Part shown: positions 52,013 through 63,800 of the stretch, piece after piece | Layout: each line of letters opens with the position of its first letter | Numbering within the stretch: position 1 is the first letter of the stretch | Assembly: GCA_018806915.1 (NCBI GenBank) | Contig: JAGKQI010000046.1 | Location: forward strand, 1,116,001-1,180,000 | DNA length: 64,000 nucleotides | Direction: 5' to 3' | Source: Phytophthora colocasiae | Lineage: Eukaryota; Oomycota; Peronosporomycetes; Peronosporales; Peronosporaceae | The notes under the pieces: model-generated | Databases searched by the model: none | Told to the model about the DNA's origin: nothing | Seen by the model: only the letters and a program-made list of their open reading frames with translations | Position numbers and translations under genes: made by a program

Positions 52013-54803
52013 ATGGCTACGCCAGGATCTACGAGAGGAGGACGCCGTGGTCGTGGTCGGAGCATTCCGCCACGCCAATCCAAGCGTCTACAAGGTTTGT
52101 CGCCTGAAGAGCAACCAGACTTGGATGCTATCCAGAAGGCGGCCCGCGAGAAGAGGAGAGCTGCGCGAGAGAAGAAGGCAGCTGAGAATGTGAGCGTCCC
52201 AGAACCGGCGGTCGAAGACCAGCCTGCTGAGGAACCAGAAGCTCAAGAGACACCTGCTGTCCCTGGTGAACAAGGTTCTGAAGGCTCGTCAGAAGTCGAA
52301 GCTTCTGGTGACGAGGCGACCACTGCCCGCGAGGGCGGTGATGAGGCGTCTGAGGGAGGCGCCGATATGGTTGAGTCCCCGGAAGTGATCGATCTGTGTT
52401 CAGATTCGGCAACTTCCGGCCAGTCCGTGGATGAAGTGAAACCAGAACCCGGACTCTCTGAAGAACATGTTCCACGGTCCCCAAAGTCTGAAGACGCACC
52501 AATGTCTGATGACATGGCGATCAAGTCTGAAGAGTCTCTGAAGACACCGTCTGACGAGTCTGGGAGGGCTGATTCGCTTGACGGGGAACGAGCTCTGAGG
52601 TATGTGCGCCGTGAGTTCCGCCGTTGGAGAGATATGGACACAGGCAAGGTCGTCCGGCCAAGCATCGAATATATGTGGCCGACGATGAAGCCTAGTGCTG
52701 ATGCTTTCCAGAAGGCTGCTGCAGCGACCGGCGACTACATCAAATGGCGATGTTCCTCCGTTTTCCCCGAGGATATGTGGATCTCTGAGTTTCACGCGAG
52801 GCGTCATAGTTTTGGTTGGATCCAAGACCTGTTTTTACGTTGAGATTCCGATGAGCACGTTGACAGCACCGGAGTGTGTGGCTGTTCTTCAGACAATGTT
52901 GTACGAGGCAGGTTTCGAATTCCAGAATCTCCTCCCAACCTGGCCCCAGACGCAGGCGTCAGCCGTCGTTGGGTCTCAAGTGCGCAGTGTGGCGTCCGAA
53001 CTTCAGAGTCGACTCGCAGTAGAATTGGTTGAGTGGGCCACAGTGACCGCCAGGTTACAAGTTTGCCGACTCCCAGAAAGCATGAAGCAAGAAGACACAG
53101 CTGGCAAGAACGAAGCAAACGGTGTATTACCTGACGAAAATGCTGACCTACAAGGACAACGGCTGATCATGCGACTCCGGGTAACCGGACTCCGAGTGAC
53201 GCACAGCTCTGATGGTTCCAGCAGTGACGCGCCGCCGCAGTCCAAGCGCTTACAGCAGAGACCGCCGCGCCCACAAATCCCGTCGACACCGTCAGCTTTA
53301 TCGACGCCATTGCTGTCTTCATTGCCGCAGTACGAGAGTCGCTCTGATAACACGCGACCGGAGTCTGAAAATCCAATGTCCGGAGATCACAGCATCTCTC
53401 AGACTCAGATGTCGGACGTGCCAATTCCCAGTGTCATTGGGACCTCAGACGACCAGTCGTCGGGTTTTCAGACTTCACGAGGAAGCTCTACGGACTCGTC
53501 CTTGATGTCCATGAGTCGAGGGGCGGCATCACATATGCCGCCGCCCACAGGAAGTCTGGCGTTAATCGCTCAAGGTGTTGATGTAGGAGGAACCGTCTCT
53601 GAAGGCATGGGGATCCAAGTGACGCGAACGCTGTTACCAGTGAAACCAGAGTCCGAGGATGTCGACATGCCGGAAGAGAGACCAGAGGTGCCGGGCGCGG
53701 AGTCTGGAAACCAGGTGTCTGTCAGAAGTTCTTCACGGGAATTCAAACAATTGTGTCCGGAGATTCCGCCTGTATCTGCCTCCACCCGAAGCGAGAGTCA
53801 CCAGAGCCACCGCCAAAGTGTGAAGAGTGGAGACCTTCCGAGACCACCGTCCCGACGCTTGAGTTCCATTGCGTCGGGTCGTACGAAGTCTGAAGCTCGA
53901 AGCTCTCAGAGATCAGGGCCTGCCCAGATCGAGTTGAACGTCATGAGGCAACAGCAGGAGTGGCAAAGCCGGATGGAGCAGGCGCAGATGGAGTTCTTGG
54001 CCCGAGAACGCTTGGAGACCATGGAACGCGATCGTCGTCGAGAGCAACGTGACTTGGAGGCAAGACGCGAAATTCAGACGCTCACCGAGCGCTTGTTGAA
54101 GTCGGAGAACGCGAGGCGGGAGGCTGAGAGACGCGCCGACGATGCTGAAGAACGCAGAAGTCTGGTATCTGAAAGCAAGCTCAGGAATCGCAGCGCGGCA
54201 GAGTTGGAAACTCTGAAAACGGAGCTCCAGAACTCTGAAAATCAACGGCTGGAATCAGTGTTTGCTGAACGCTGGCGACAAAGAGAGGCTGAGATTGAAG
54301 CCGAACGTGCGCGTGCGACTGACGAGATGAAACGGGACTGGATTTCTCAAATGGAAGCCTTACAACAGCGAATGAAAGTCATGGAAGCCGAGCGCGACAG
54401 GGAGAAAGAAAGTTCTCAGAACATGCAACGGTTCCAAGCCGGTCAGTTGAGAAACCTTCGAGCAACATTATCCCAAGTTCAAGAAGCGCGAAGGGTCGGC
54501 CACCCTGATTCAGCAACTTCAAACCAAACGTTACAAACAGGCAACCCTGAAGTTGCAACTATGTATCCAGTATCAGGGTCAGAAATCAGAAGTGACGCAA
54601 GAAGGGTTGGGGTTGAACCCATGTCACATTCACCGGCTCTCAAGACGGAATCTCGAGAGGTTGCAACCTTCCAGCAAGGCACCCCTGCACGAAGCACGGG
54701 GACGAAGCGAGTGAAGCCTGAGAGGAATGGCGGCGCTACTGCTTCTACGGCCAAACCACGTGATTCAAGCGACCTCGGTGACAGAGACCAAGGGCGATAC
54801 TAG
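52013..54803 (+). pseudogene. N-terminal extension of Gag, element 2 (two frames)
   Basis: From ATG 52013 (MATPGSTRGGRRGRGRS) the first frame runs to 52843, the second from about 52840 to 54803, joined by a one-base change in the T run near 52836. Content: basic start, acidic Ser/Glu-rich stretch, an ordered block (ECVAVLQTMLYEAGFEFQNL) shared with element 3 residues about 290-450, a Ser/Pro-rich stretch, and a long coiled coil (54000-54480; REQRDLEARREIQTLTERLL). The block is not part of ordinary Ty3/gypsy Gag. I do not recognise it. Confidence 0.65.
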
Positions 54804-56266
54804 ACGTGCGCCTACTCCGAGACGAGATCCGCCGCCGAAAACTGAAGCTAGACGGCCTAATGGAGATCGAAGAGCGTCTCGCAGAGCGAAGCGTCATGAT
54901 AGAGCACCAGACTCTGGTGGAGACTCTGACAATTCAAGCTCAGACTCTGCGAGCTCGTCATCGGAGGACTCAGAGCCAGGTGAAGTGATGAATCTGACGG
55001 CAGCAACTCAAGCACAAGCCGGAACCACACTTCTGACGCTAAGGCCGTTCATGAACTCGAACAACCTTGGGGAATTCGACCCCAGAGCTACTCTCAGGGA
55101 ACGTGTTCACTGGTGGGAGCGATTTACGAATATGGCTTCTCAAGGAGGTTGGTCGACTAAGACGCGCATCCAGGAACTTAAGTTGAAGCTCCCTGTGTCT
55201 GCGCGAGACTGGTTTAACCAGCTACCCAAAAGTGTGTCCCGTGACTGGAAAGAGCTGTCTTCAGAGTTCAAGAAACGTTATTGCAAAGCTCGGTCATCGT
55301 ATTCTGAGAGATACTTCACTATGGCTATGAAAGACTCTGAGACTCCGCTTGAATTTTTCTACCGACTTAATTCTGCCGCTGGAAAAGCTGACATCGATTT
55401 CCGGAAGTCGTCCAAGCGTCTTGAGAAGCATGTACTGCGATTCATCACGAAGCTTAAGGATGCACGCACGCCTGAAAACGTCGCTACAAGGTCAGAGATT
55501 TCGAAGAATTTCAGACTTGGAATATGCGTTGCAGCAAGATGAAGATGTGTGGCGAACTGGTGACCAAGAAATGACCCCTGCCAAGTCTCGAGACTTCCGG
55601 GCTGACAATATTCCGCGAGGACAGTTCAAGCCCAAGCGTGTGCATCGGACTTATGTCGCAAGAGATATAGATTCTAAAGACTATGACTCTGACAACTCTG
55701 AAAATCATAAGGAATCTCTGAAATCCAATCAGGATACCAGAGATCAGACAGGTGATTCCAGAACTCCAAGTGCGACTTCAGAGTCTACCCGCGATGAAAG
55801 TACTGCGCAGGCATCTTCGAACAATTCAAAGGCTCCACCAAGTGCAGACTGGACGCAGACTCTGACGAATGAGGTATATCGAGTGATGGATAACATGGGA
55901 TGGCGTCCGCCGCCCCAGTCCCCGTCTGGATCGTCAGGTCAAGGATTCCACCAGAGGCGTCATGAAAATAGTGGCTACTGGAACAAGTTCTGTGAAAAAT
56001 GTCAACGCTCAGGACACTCAGAAGAAGATTGCTGGAGAGACGTCACGTGTGACCGATGTCAGGAAAAGGGACACCCGAGTCGAATGTGTCGGATGCCACC
56101 CTGTGAAGTATGTGGAAGAGTACACCCTGGAAAACCCTGTGAAGATTTGAAAACTCTGGAAGCACTCAAGCAACTCGCTCGACAAGGTGCACTCAAGGAC
56201 ATGCCGAACCACCTACGGGAGAAACTCCTGAGTGATGAGGCAGACTCTGGGAAGCCGTTAAACTAA
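54804..56266 (+). pseudogene. Gag core and zinc knuckles of element 2
   Basis: The frame of 54727-55542 carries the retrotransposon Gag domain (RPFMNSNNLGEFDPRATLRE, RDWFNQLPKSVSRDWKELSS, ETPLEFFYRLNSAAGKA). After a shift near 55500 the frame to 56266 has two zinc knuckles, CEKCQRSGHSEEDC and CDRCQEKGHPSRMC, then CEVCGRVHPGKPC. The end is GTTAAAC TAA, the slippery site. Indels near 54795 and 55500 mean this Gag is not made whole. Confidence 0.8.
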
Positions 56267-59178
56267 TATGCCCGTCGGATGGGGATCCGAAACGCGCCGG
56301 GCATGGCGTTACCCCAGAGTTGTGTGTTCTAGTGTGTGTAGGGCCAGAGCTGAGAAAGATTCACGATAACACTCAACAATGCATGACTACTTTTGCCCAA
56401 GAATCGACCATACCCTCTGGAAACTCAGGGAACGAGTTACCTGAGATCGCCGACGACGCCGACCCGACACCAGACGACACAGTGTCGTTCAGGTTGAAGG
56501 ATGGCGAGTGTTATGGCTGGTGGGAGGACAACTACCCTGATCGGTCAAAGAGGGATGTGGTGATGGTGTATGGTGCTGTGAATGACCATCGGACCAAGAT
56601 TCTCTTGGATACTGGTGCGACCATAAATATTCTGAGTTACGACTTTGCGCGTAAGCTCGGACTCAGACTTAAGTCGCACAAGCAGACCAAGGTGTCAGGA
56701 ATGGGTGGTGTCCCAACATATATTGGTGCCAGCGCTGAGATCAAATTGACGCTTGGGCCAAGAGTGGTATATATTGTGGATGTTTGGGTCGCGAATATCG
56801 GTGAAGGAATTGACGTGCTTCTGGGAATGGGTTTTATGTTTGCTGCTGGAGTGAGAATCAGTGCTCGTGAAGGTCTGGTATCGTTACCAGACGAGGTAGT
56901 GGTGATGATGTGTAATTGGGAACCTGGTGATCACATTGGTCGTAACAGGTCGGTTAGACCCAGCGAGGCTGTCCTTCTGAGTCCGGGTGAGGAGTTTATT
57001 GTCCGAATTGACTATGGCCCAACGAACCCCCAGAGGGAAGTCGTGTGGGCCGGACGCGGTGACCGCTGGGTTACCCAGCTGATCTATGCGGCCCGATCTT
57101 GGCCCGTGGCCGTTCGCGTGGTAAACATCTCTGATAAAAACACGTGGGTCAATGAACTTTCTGATGTCGCGAGGATCGTGGAATATGGTTTCTTCCCAAG
57201 GCATGGACGTTTCGTGCGTCCAGGTTCCGCTGCCTATCGTGATTGGGAGGTTCTGATTCGGGAAAGCACCCCGTCACCAGAAACTAAGAAACGTATGAAG
57301 AGAGAGGCGGAGTTGGAGGCTTTGATGCCGCAGCCCCCGTGTGTAGATCGCCCGGACTACCCATGGCCGACTGAAATACTGCAACGTCCAAGGTTTGATA
57401 ACGCTCGAGTGCAGTTCGTGAAACCAGAGTCACCACCGACCGTGAAACGAGTACGCTTCGCCCTGGATGCATTCACCCAGACGGAGAATGGTTGCTCCGG
57501 CGAGTCAACGGGAAGTGCGGACATTAGTACAGATACCAGAGATTTGGAAACCTCCTCTGAAAGTACTCCACATACAGACCCTGGTGACTCGTCCGTTGTT
57601 ATTGCCGGTGACGTCCTTGACTCAAAGCCTGAGTGTCTATTAGGTGACTCTCAGACCCCTGAGTTACCCGCGGACGATTTCGACCTAATGGATGAATCCT
57701 GGGATATTCCCATTCAGGGGATGCCTGGAACGCCTGTGGAAAAATTACGAGTGGAATACGAGCGGTGCATGAATGTTTCGAATGAAGAATTGGACTTGGA
57801 GCCGGGTGTATATATGCGAGAAGGCACGGAACTCCTCGCTCAATTACGTGACCAACTGGTCATGTTGCCTGAGCTGGAAGAGTTGACACCAGAGTGTGAT
57901 ATCGACAGCGCTGATGTTGGAGAACCAGGAAAGACGACCCCAGAAATGGAGAAGAAACTGCGTGATATTCTGAGGTACCACAGGAAGATATTCCTGGGAG
58001 ATGGCAATGCAGCACCCGCACCGGCAAGGGGCGTGGTCTGTGATCTGGATGTGGGAGATGCCAAGCCGGTAGCTCAACGTCCGAGATCCGTCGCCCCTCA
58101 TCTCATGCCGAAGGTATACGAGCTTCTAAAGAAACTCCTGGAAACTGGTTTGATCGAGTACTCTAACGCCCCGTGGGCATCTCCTATTGTGATCGTTCTC
58201 AAGAAGAATGGTGTTGACATACGGATGTGCATCGACTATCGCATCGTGAATGGCTTCATTCAACTGTCGCGTTACCCTCTACCTCTTATTGACGATCTCT
58301 TAACTGGTTTTGAGGCTGCCATGTGGTTCATGAGCCTGGATATGGCTAGTGGTTTCTGGGCGATCAGGATGACGGAGCGCGCACGACTGATATCAGCTTT
58401 CATTTGCCCGTTTGGACATTTTCAGTGGGTAAGGATGCCGTTTGGTCTGAAGAACGCCCCTCTTGTGTATCAGGCTATGTTAGACAATTGCCTGTGGGGA
58501 TTCGTGAGACTGTCACCAGAAGAAGAAGCTGAAGTCGATGCGGAGGTTCTGGAATTTCTGCAACTCCAGCCTCAGGACTCTAAAAAGCATTTTTCAGACT
58601 CTGAGAACCATACTCCGATTTCAGAGATGCCAACCCTCACAAGTCAGATGACCGTCTTTCAGAGGAACATTCCTGTTCCCACGTGTATGGGCCCAGTCCT
58701 GGGGAGGAGTTCATACATCGACGACATCGCACATGGAGCACCGACTTGGGACCAATTATGTGACGATTTGAATGCCCTGCTTTTCAGGCTTCGCTATTGG
58801 AACATTTCTGTGAGTTTGCCCAAGAGCGAGTTCGGGAAGTTGTCGATACCGTACCTATCCCACGAAATCAGTGCCGAGGGTCTGAGGGCAACACCTAAGA
58901 TTGTCAAAGGAGTCGAAGAACTGCCATTTCCGTCTACGTTGAAGGGAGTTCAGAGTTTCATGGGAAGCCTCAACTATTACAACAAGTTTATTGAGGATTT
59001 ACCGGTGATTGCTGCTACCCTCTATGAGCTGACGGACGAGCAGATTCGTGCTGGACGAGACCTGACTCGTGCGAAAGAGGCGTTCGAAATTCTGAAACGC
59101 AAGATAGTCTCTACTCCACTACTCAGACATCCAGACCGAACCAGACCGTTTGTTGTCATTCCGCATGCGAACCTGTGA
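56239..59178 (+). pseudogene. Protease and reverse transcriptase of element 2, truncated after the reverse transcriptase
   Basis: The frame is open from 56239, overlapping gag by 28 bases in the -1 frame, and continues to 59178. Protease: ILLDTGATINILSYDFARKL (about 56590) and VLLGMGF. Reverse transcriptase: ASPIVIVLKKNGVDIRMCID, SLDMASGFW, MPFGLKNAPLVYQ, then an unusual insertion of about 70 residues (58510-58700) before the catalytic YIDDIAHG (about 58718). The thumb end (SFMGSLNYYNKFIED) is followed by the start of RNase H, where DAS is replaced by HAN, and the frame ends there. The reverse transcriptase itself looks intact. Confidence 0.83.
56257..56304 (+). promoter_or_regulatory. Predicted -1 ribosomal frameshift site at the gag/pol junction of element 2
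   Basis: GTTAAAC (56257-56263) ends in the last gag codon and is followed by TAA. After 4 bases comes ATGCCCG (56268-56274), a 23-base loop and CGGGCAT (56298-56304). Inside the loop TCGGAT can pair with ATCCGA, so the structure may be compound. Pol is in the -1 frame. Geometry is identical to element 1 (6554-6601) with a different stem sequence. Confidence 0.78.
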
Positions 59179-59278
59179 AGCTGTGACTCTGCAAATTTTC
59201 TATGGACTGCCGGTTCCCAGAGCCAGAGCGGCATTGACGATATTACTGGTCCAAATGATTTCAGGGTTAAGGCACAAT

Positions 59279-60708
59279 TGTGGGTGCCAAGGGACAAGGG
59301 CAAGCCTGGGAAGGGGTTGCCGACTCCAAAAGATGGAAACGACTTGAAAAGATCCTGACATACTCCGGAAGATGCACTCCAGATGATTCGAACACCGAAA
59401 CCAAGTGACTGTTCGGTAACGCCATGACCAAGGGGTTCTATTTTTGGAGTATATGCGAGACCCAAATTATCAAGTCGAAGGTTCGAAGTGGAGGTTAACG
59501 TTTGACTATCGGAGACTGTCTGGTTTGTATCCAGTATCCTGGTTGAGTCTCGGGTATACTCAAGGCCATATATTTCCGACCGACCAAGACGACCGACGAT
59601 GATGTGTCCGGAGCCAGCTGGAATTCTTCCGTGTTCTTTGACTCTATGGTATTCTACTGAAACGCAAGCCTCTTCCTGATGAGACGCCCCTACTACATAG
59701 TGAAACCAAGTATATTTTTGCATGTTTAGCTAGTGCTAGCTATTATACATTAAAGAGAGTTCAATTTGCCACCAAGGGCGCAAGTGCAAAGTCTTGGAAG
59801 GTGTTCCCAAGACACACTGTGAGGAGCCGTGGACCAGCCTCGAGAAGAGGGCTTCACGTGTAGCCGAACAAGCGTCAGGCCGCGTCGACAAGCGTCACCG
59901 CCGCGTGAATCTCCGCCAGGGTAAGACCAAGTTGGAAAGGTGATCCGGGCGGCGTATCCCGGGCGTGACCCCTTCCATTTCATATTCCAGTTGATACTTT
60001 CGGGTATTATTTCATATTATAACTGCGTTTTGGGAGGTTAGTGGTAGTCACCCCTAAAATTGATTGATTTGACTGCTTGTGTGTTTGGACTGTATTGGTT
60101 GTGTGTGTTCTTAAATACTACATAGTATTTGGGACATATATATTGGATTCTATTCTTCCGGAGATTCCTAGTGAATCTATCGGAAGTGGTGCGCTATTTG
60201 AAGAGCCCCGGAACTGTGCCAGTGTTCCGGACTTTGCTCTAGTCGTACTGGCATTTGGAGTGCCCACCGCTCGAGGGCCGAAAAGAATAAGAAGCGGTTG
60301 TATATTTTGGTTTAACTCTCTTGTATATTTGGTTAACTGTTGGAGGGGAAGTACTTTGCCCATAAGTGCTTACCCACTTTCGGACTAATTAACCACCGTT
60401 TGGGAAGTGTTTATTTGGTTAGCACTCTCCCTCCGGATCTAGTTCTACAATCTTTTGGAGATAACACTTTCGGTGCAGACTCCTCGCGTTCGAAGACAAA
60501 CGACACCTACGAGGGTAGTCACAAGGTCACACGCCAAGCCACTTTCCGGACACCCATTTGGACACCGGAAGGTGGTGCTGACTCACTCCAACTGGACACC
60601 TGACTACTAACTCTCTTTTGGAGTTTTTAGTGTCTGGGTTGTTCCTTTTGGACGGCACACTATACGCAACCCCCTGGGCGGTCAAAAGTGTTCACCCACT
60701 TCGCCACA
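59279..60708 (+). repeat. Probable 5' LTR of element 3
   Basis: The end CCACA at 60704-60708 lies two bases before the primer-binding site; the start TGTGG at 59279 forms an inverted pair with it and gives 1430 bases, close to the 1576-base LTR of element 1. The start is tentative. A possible polyadenylation context (AAAAGAATAAGAA) lies near 60280. Confidence 0.5.
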
Positions 60709-60710
60709 GC

Positions 60711-60735
60711 TGGTGCGCGTGCCCGGATTCGAACC
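60711..60735 (+). other. Primer-binding site of element 3
   Basis: The 25 bases start TGGTGCGCGTGCCCGG and continue ATTCGAACC. The complement is a complete tRNA 3' end: CCA, discriminator A, a 7-base acceptor strand, a 5-base T-stem and a canonical TTCGAAT loop. The tRNA itself is not in the window. Confidence 0.88.
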
Positions 60736-60821
60736 GAGGATATCACCGAGTTATCTTTTTTATATTTTGTTGATTAGTTTTGGGGGATTGATTGCTTGCT
60801 AACTTTCCGAGTGTGGTTGTT

Positions 60822-63800
60822 ATGACTGGAAGTGGAAGTGGAAGCACGCGCAAAGGAGGAGGCGACGCGTCTCTAAGTGGAATGACTACGAGATCGTCGC
60901 GTCGGTTGAAGGGGCAGCAGCCTGATGAGCATGAAGATTTGGATGCAGTTATCAGAAGAAATCGTCAGGCGAATGCTGCGAAGCGGAAGGCTGCTCTGGA
61001 GGCCAAGGAAGCGAAGGAATCACTGGAAGAAGAAGAAGAAGAATCTGAACCACATCAACTGGACGCGCACCACGCGAGCCAGGAGGATAGTGGCTCGGAA
61101 GAGTCTTCGGGAGAAGAAGGTGATCCTGAGCAGGAGGAGTCTGGGTCCGACGAGGATCCGGACGAAGAAGAAGAAGTGTCTGAATCCGACATCGAAAGGC
61201 GTCCGGATGATGCACTGGTGGACGACTCCGGCCGGGAGGAGTCCGATGGAGAAGAGTATGACGCCGTCCCAAGTGAGGCTGAAGACTCTGGAGCAGATGT
61301 GTCCGAGGAAGAAGCTGTCGAAGTGGAGTTCCCCATGGAGGATCGAGTTCCGGACTCTCCTCCACCTGGAAGAATGGCTCCGGTCGGGGACGCCCGAGAA
61401 GAATCATCGCAGTTCAAGACTGAAGTCAAAACTGAAGTGCGCCCGTTATCGCCAGTTCATGAAGAAGCTGTGCTTGAAGACGAGGTTCTATCTCAGCCGG
61501 ACGCTATGGAAGTGGAGATACCGCAATTAATTTCGGAAGATTCACCGCTTCCGGATGACTGGCGTTTTTCGGAGGTCCCTGTGGAGCCCGCCCAAGCAGC
61601 GCCCCGTTTTGACATCTCAGACACTCAGATGCATGAAGCTCCAGAAGGTGGACGGATGTCACCTGAATCCCAAATGACTGATGTTCAAGCGAAGGAGTAT
61701 GTGGCTGCTCAAGTCCGACGCTGGGAGCAGGACAGTTCCGAAAGGAACTATCCACTTGAGTTCCATCATGGTTGGCCGCAAGTCTACCTGGAGTGCGAAC
61801 CGTTCATCGTGGCCGCTGCAATGACTTCGGAATACTTGAATCGCCGCATTCTAATGCCGGCTCAGACGGACGCTTGGATCTCAGAGTTGCAGATACAACG
61901 CCGGACGTTTGGATTCGTTCAGGATGTCCAAGGCGCGCTGATCCCGCCTGCGGAGTTTTCGCCCCGAGAATGTATCGCCGTTCTTCAAACGATGCTATTC
62001 GAGGCTGGATTCAGTTTCGTCAACTTGGTGCCAGGATGGTTTAGGACGCGAGTGTTCAAGGTCCACCCGGATTTGGTTCGACAAGTGGTTGGTGACGTGT
62101 TTCGGTTGCTCGTGGTTGAGATGATCGAGTGGAGACAAGTTATGCTCCGTGCTCACGAGTACATCAGAATTTCGGAGACTTCTGGAAGACAAGGATTATA
62201 TCAACAACATCCAGAAGTGTTTCGTCATGGTGAAAGTGTTGTCATTTCGGATTACGAGACCTCACTATTCGGTCGAGACTTTGCGAGGCAGCTCCAGTTG
62301 GCAGGTTTCCGTAAGACAAGAAGTCCAAGGGGGCCACCCCAAGGAGAGGTCCAGCCGAAACGTCTTCAACGTGTCATGCCCAGAGCGCCATCGTCCATCC
62401 CGTCGCCCGCGTCATCTTCGCTGCCGTCTGTGCCGTCATCGGTACTGCGGAATCTGGAGGCTTGCCAGGGTGATCAGTCGTCCAAGAGCGTCATGTCATC
62501 CAGCAGAGCCTCGTCGGAACGTACAAACTCGGCTCGATCTTTAAGTATGTTTGCCTCTTCAGGAGGTTCCAGTGAGTCTATGGCGAGCGCTACATCAGGA
62601 TCGCGAACTTCGCGAGAAAGCACTTCTGATTCTTCGGGATTCGGGATGAGTAGAAGTGGGGGCAGTCATATGCCCTTTTCCAGATTCGCGCCCATGGCGA
62701 TGTCAGCTCGGAGCTTCGGAGGACCAACGTCGATGGAGTCTGGAATGGCATTTCAGATCACGCATGGAAATCCAAGTGGGGCCCGTGAGGATGTGAGTCG
62801 CAAAGATGTCGTGCTAGACTCGAAGGTTGACCTGCAGAAGAAGAAGCGTGCCAAGCCTTCTCCAAAACGGCGAGAGGCAGCTCGAGAAGCCCGTCAAGCC
62901 AGATCTTCTGACGCACATGATGAACTGAAGCCCGAAGGCCGACGTCGTGAGAGTCCCAGTGAATCTGCCAGGTCGGAGCGTTCGTCCAAGTCAGCTAGCT
63001 CTGGTTCCACACAAGTCGCGCTGAACACGATGTTCCAGCTGCAGAAGGTGATGGCACGAATGGAAGACCAGCAAGGGTCGGCGCTACAGAAGATGTCAAG
63101 CGACCTGGATTCCAAATTGGAGCGCTTGCTGGACTCGAGGATTCAAGGGATGTTCCCGAAGCAGGATCCGACTCAAGTGTTTACCACTACGCAAGTCGTC
63201 CCAGCAGAGCCGCGTCCTGATGAAGATCATTCCACAGAGCGTTTATCCAGAGAGCAACGTCATAAGAAGAAGAGCACTAAGTCGAAGCGTAACTCGTCTG
63301 ATGACCGGAAGGTGTTCGACCTTCAGCGCGAGCTGGAGGCGTCCGAGGCTGCGAGGAAGAAGGAGCGTGAGATGTCGACGGCGGTGCAGAAGTTCTTGGC
63401 CTCGCAAATTCGCGACTTAAAGGCAAAGACGTCAGGACCGTCCGTTAGTGCAACTCAAGGTGGGACATCTTCTGATTTGGCAACTTTACACCCAGTATCC
63501 AGTGCCCCATCCCAGAGCACGTCCCATACGGAATCCCAGAAAACAGATGTTCGGAACCCTGACGAAGCTTTTGCCGCTCAACTGGCCGCCGCCCTCAAAG
63601 TTGTTTCTGGTGAGACGAAGACGTCCAAGACTCCTGAGTCCAGGAAGCACCATGACGGCAAGGCAAGGGGGGCAAGCGACCCCGAACGGAGAAGATCATC
63701 TGAAGTAAGACCTCGAAGAGAAGCATCAGACGATGGATCCCGGAGAAGGGCGTCGAGGAATGGGACAGACGCGCCGAGGAAGAGCTCATCGTCAAGTAAG

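Larger units (their letters stand above)
50365..59278 (+). mobile_element. Ty3/gypsy element 2 (same family as element 1), 3' part lost
   Basis: Putative LTR (50365-51919), primer-binding site, a very long gag in four frames, a -1 frameshift cassette, and pol through protease and reverse transcriptase, stopping in the first RNase H near 59178. Integrase and the second RNase H are absent; element 3 begins within about 100 bases. TCTGA/TCAGA words are over-used from about 50400 to 59160. Confidence 0.75.

Noticed and set aside
59179..59278. Remaining RNase H of element 2 after the stop
   Set aside because: The next 100 bases do not continue the RNase H pattern in any frame; the pol of element 2 is simply truncated before element 3.
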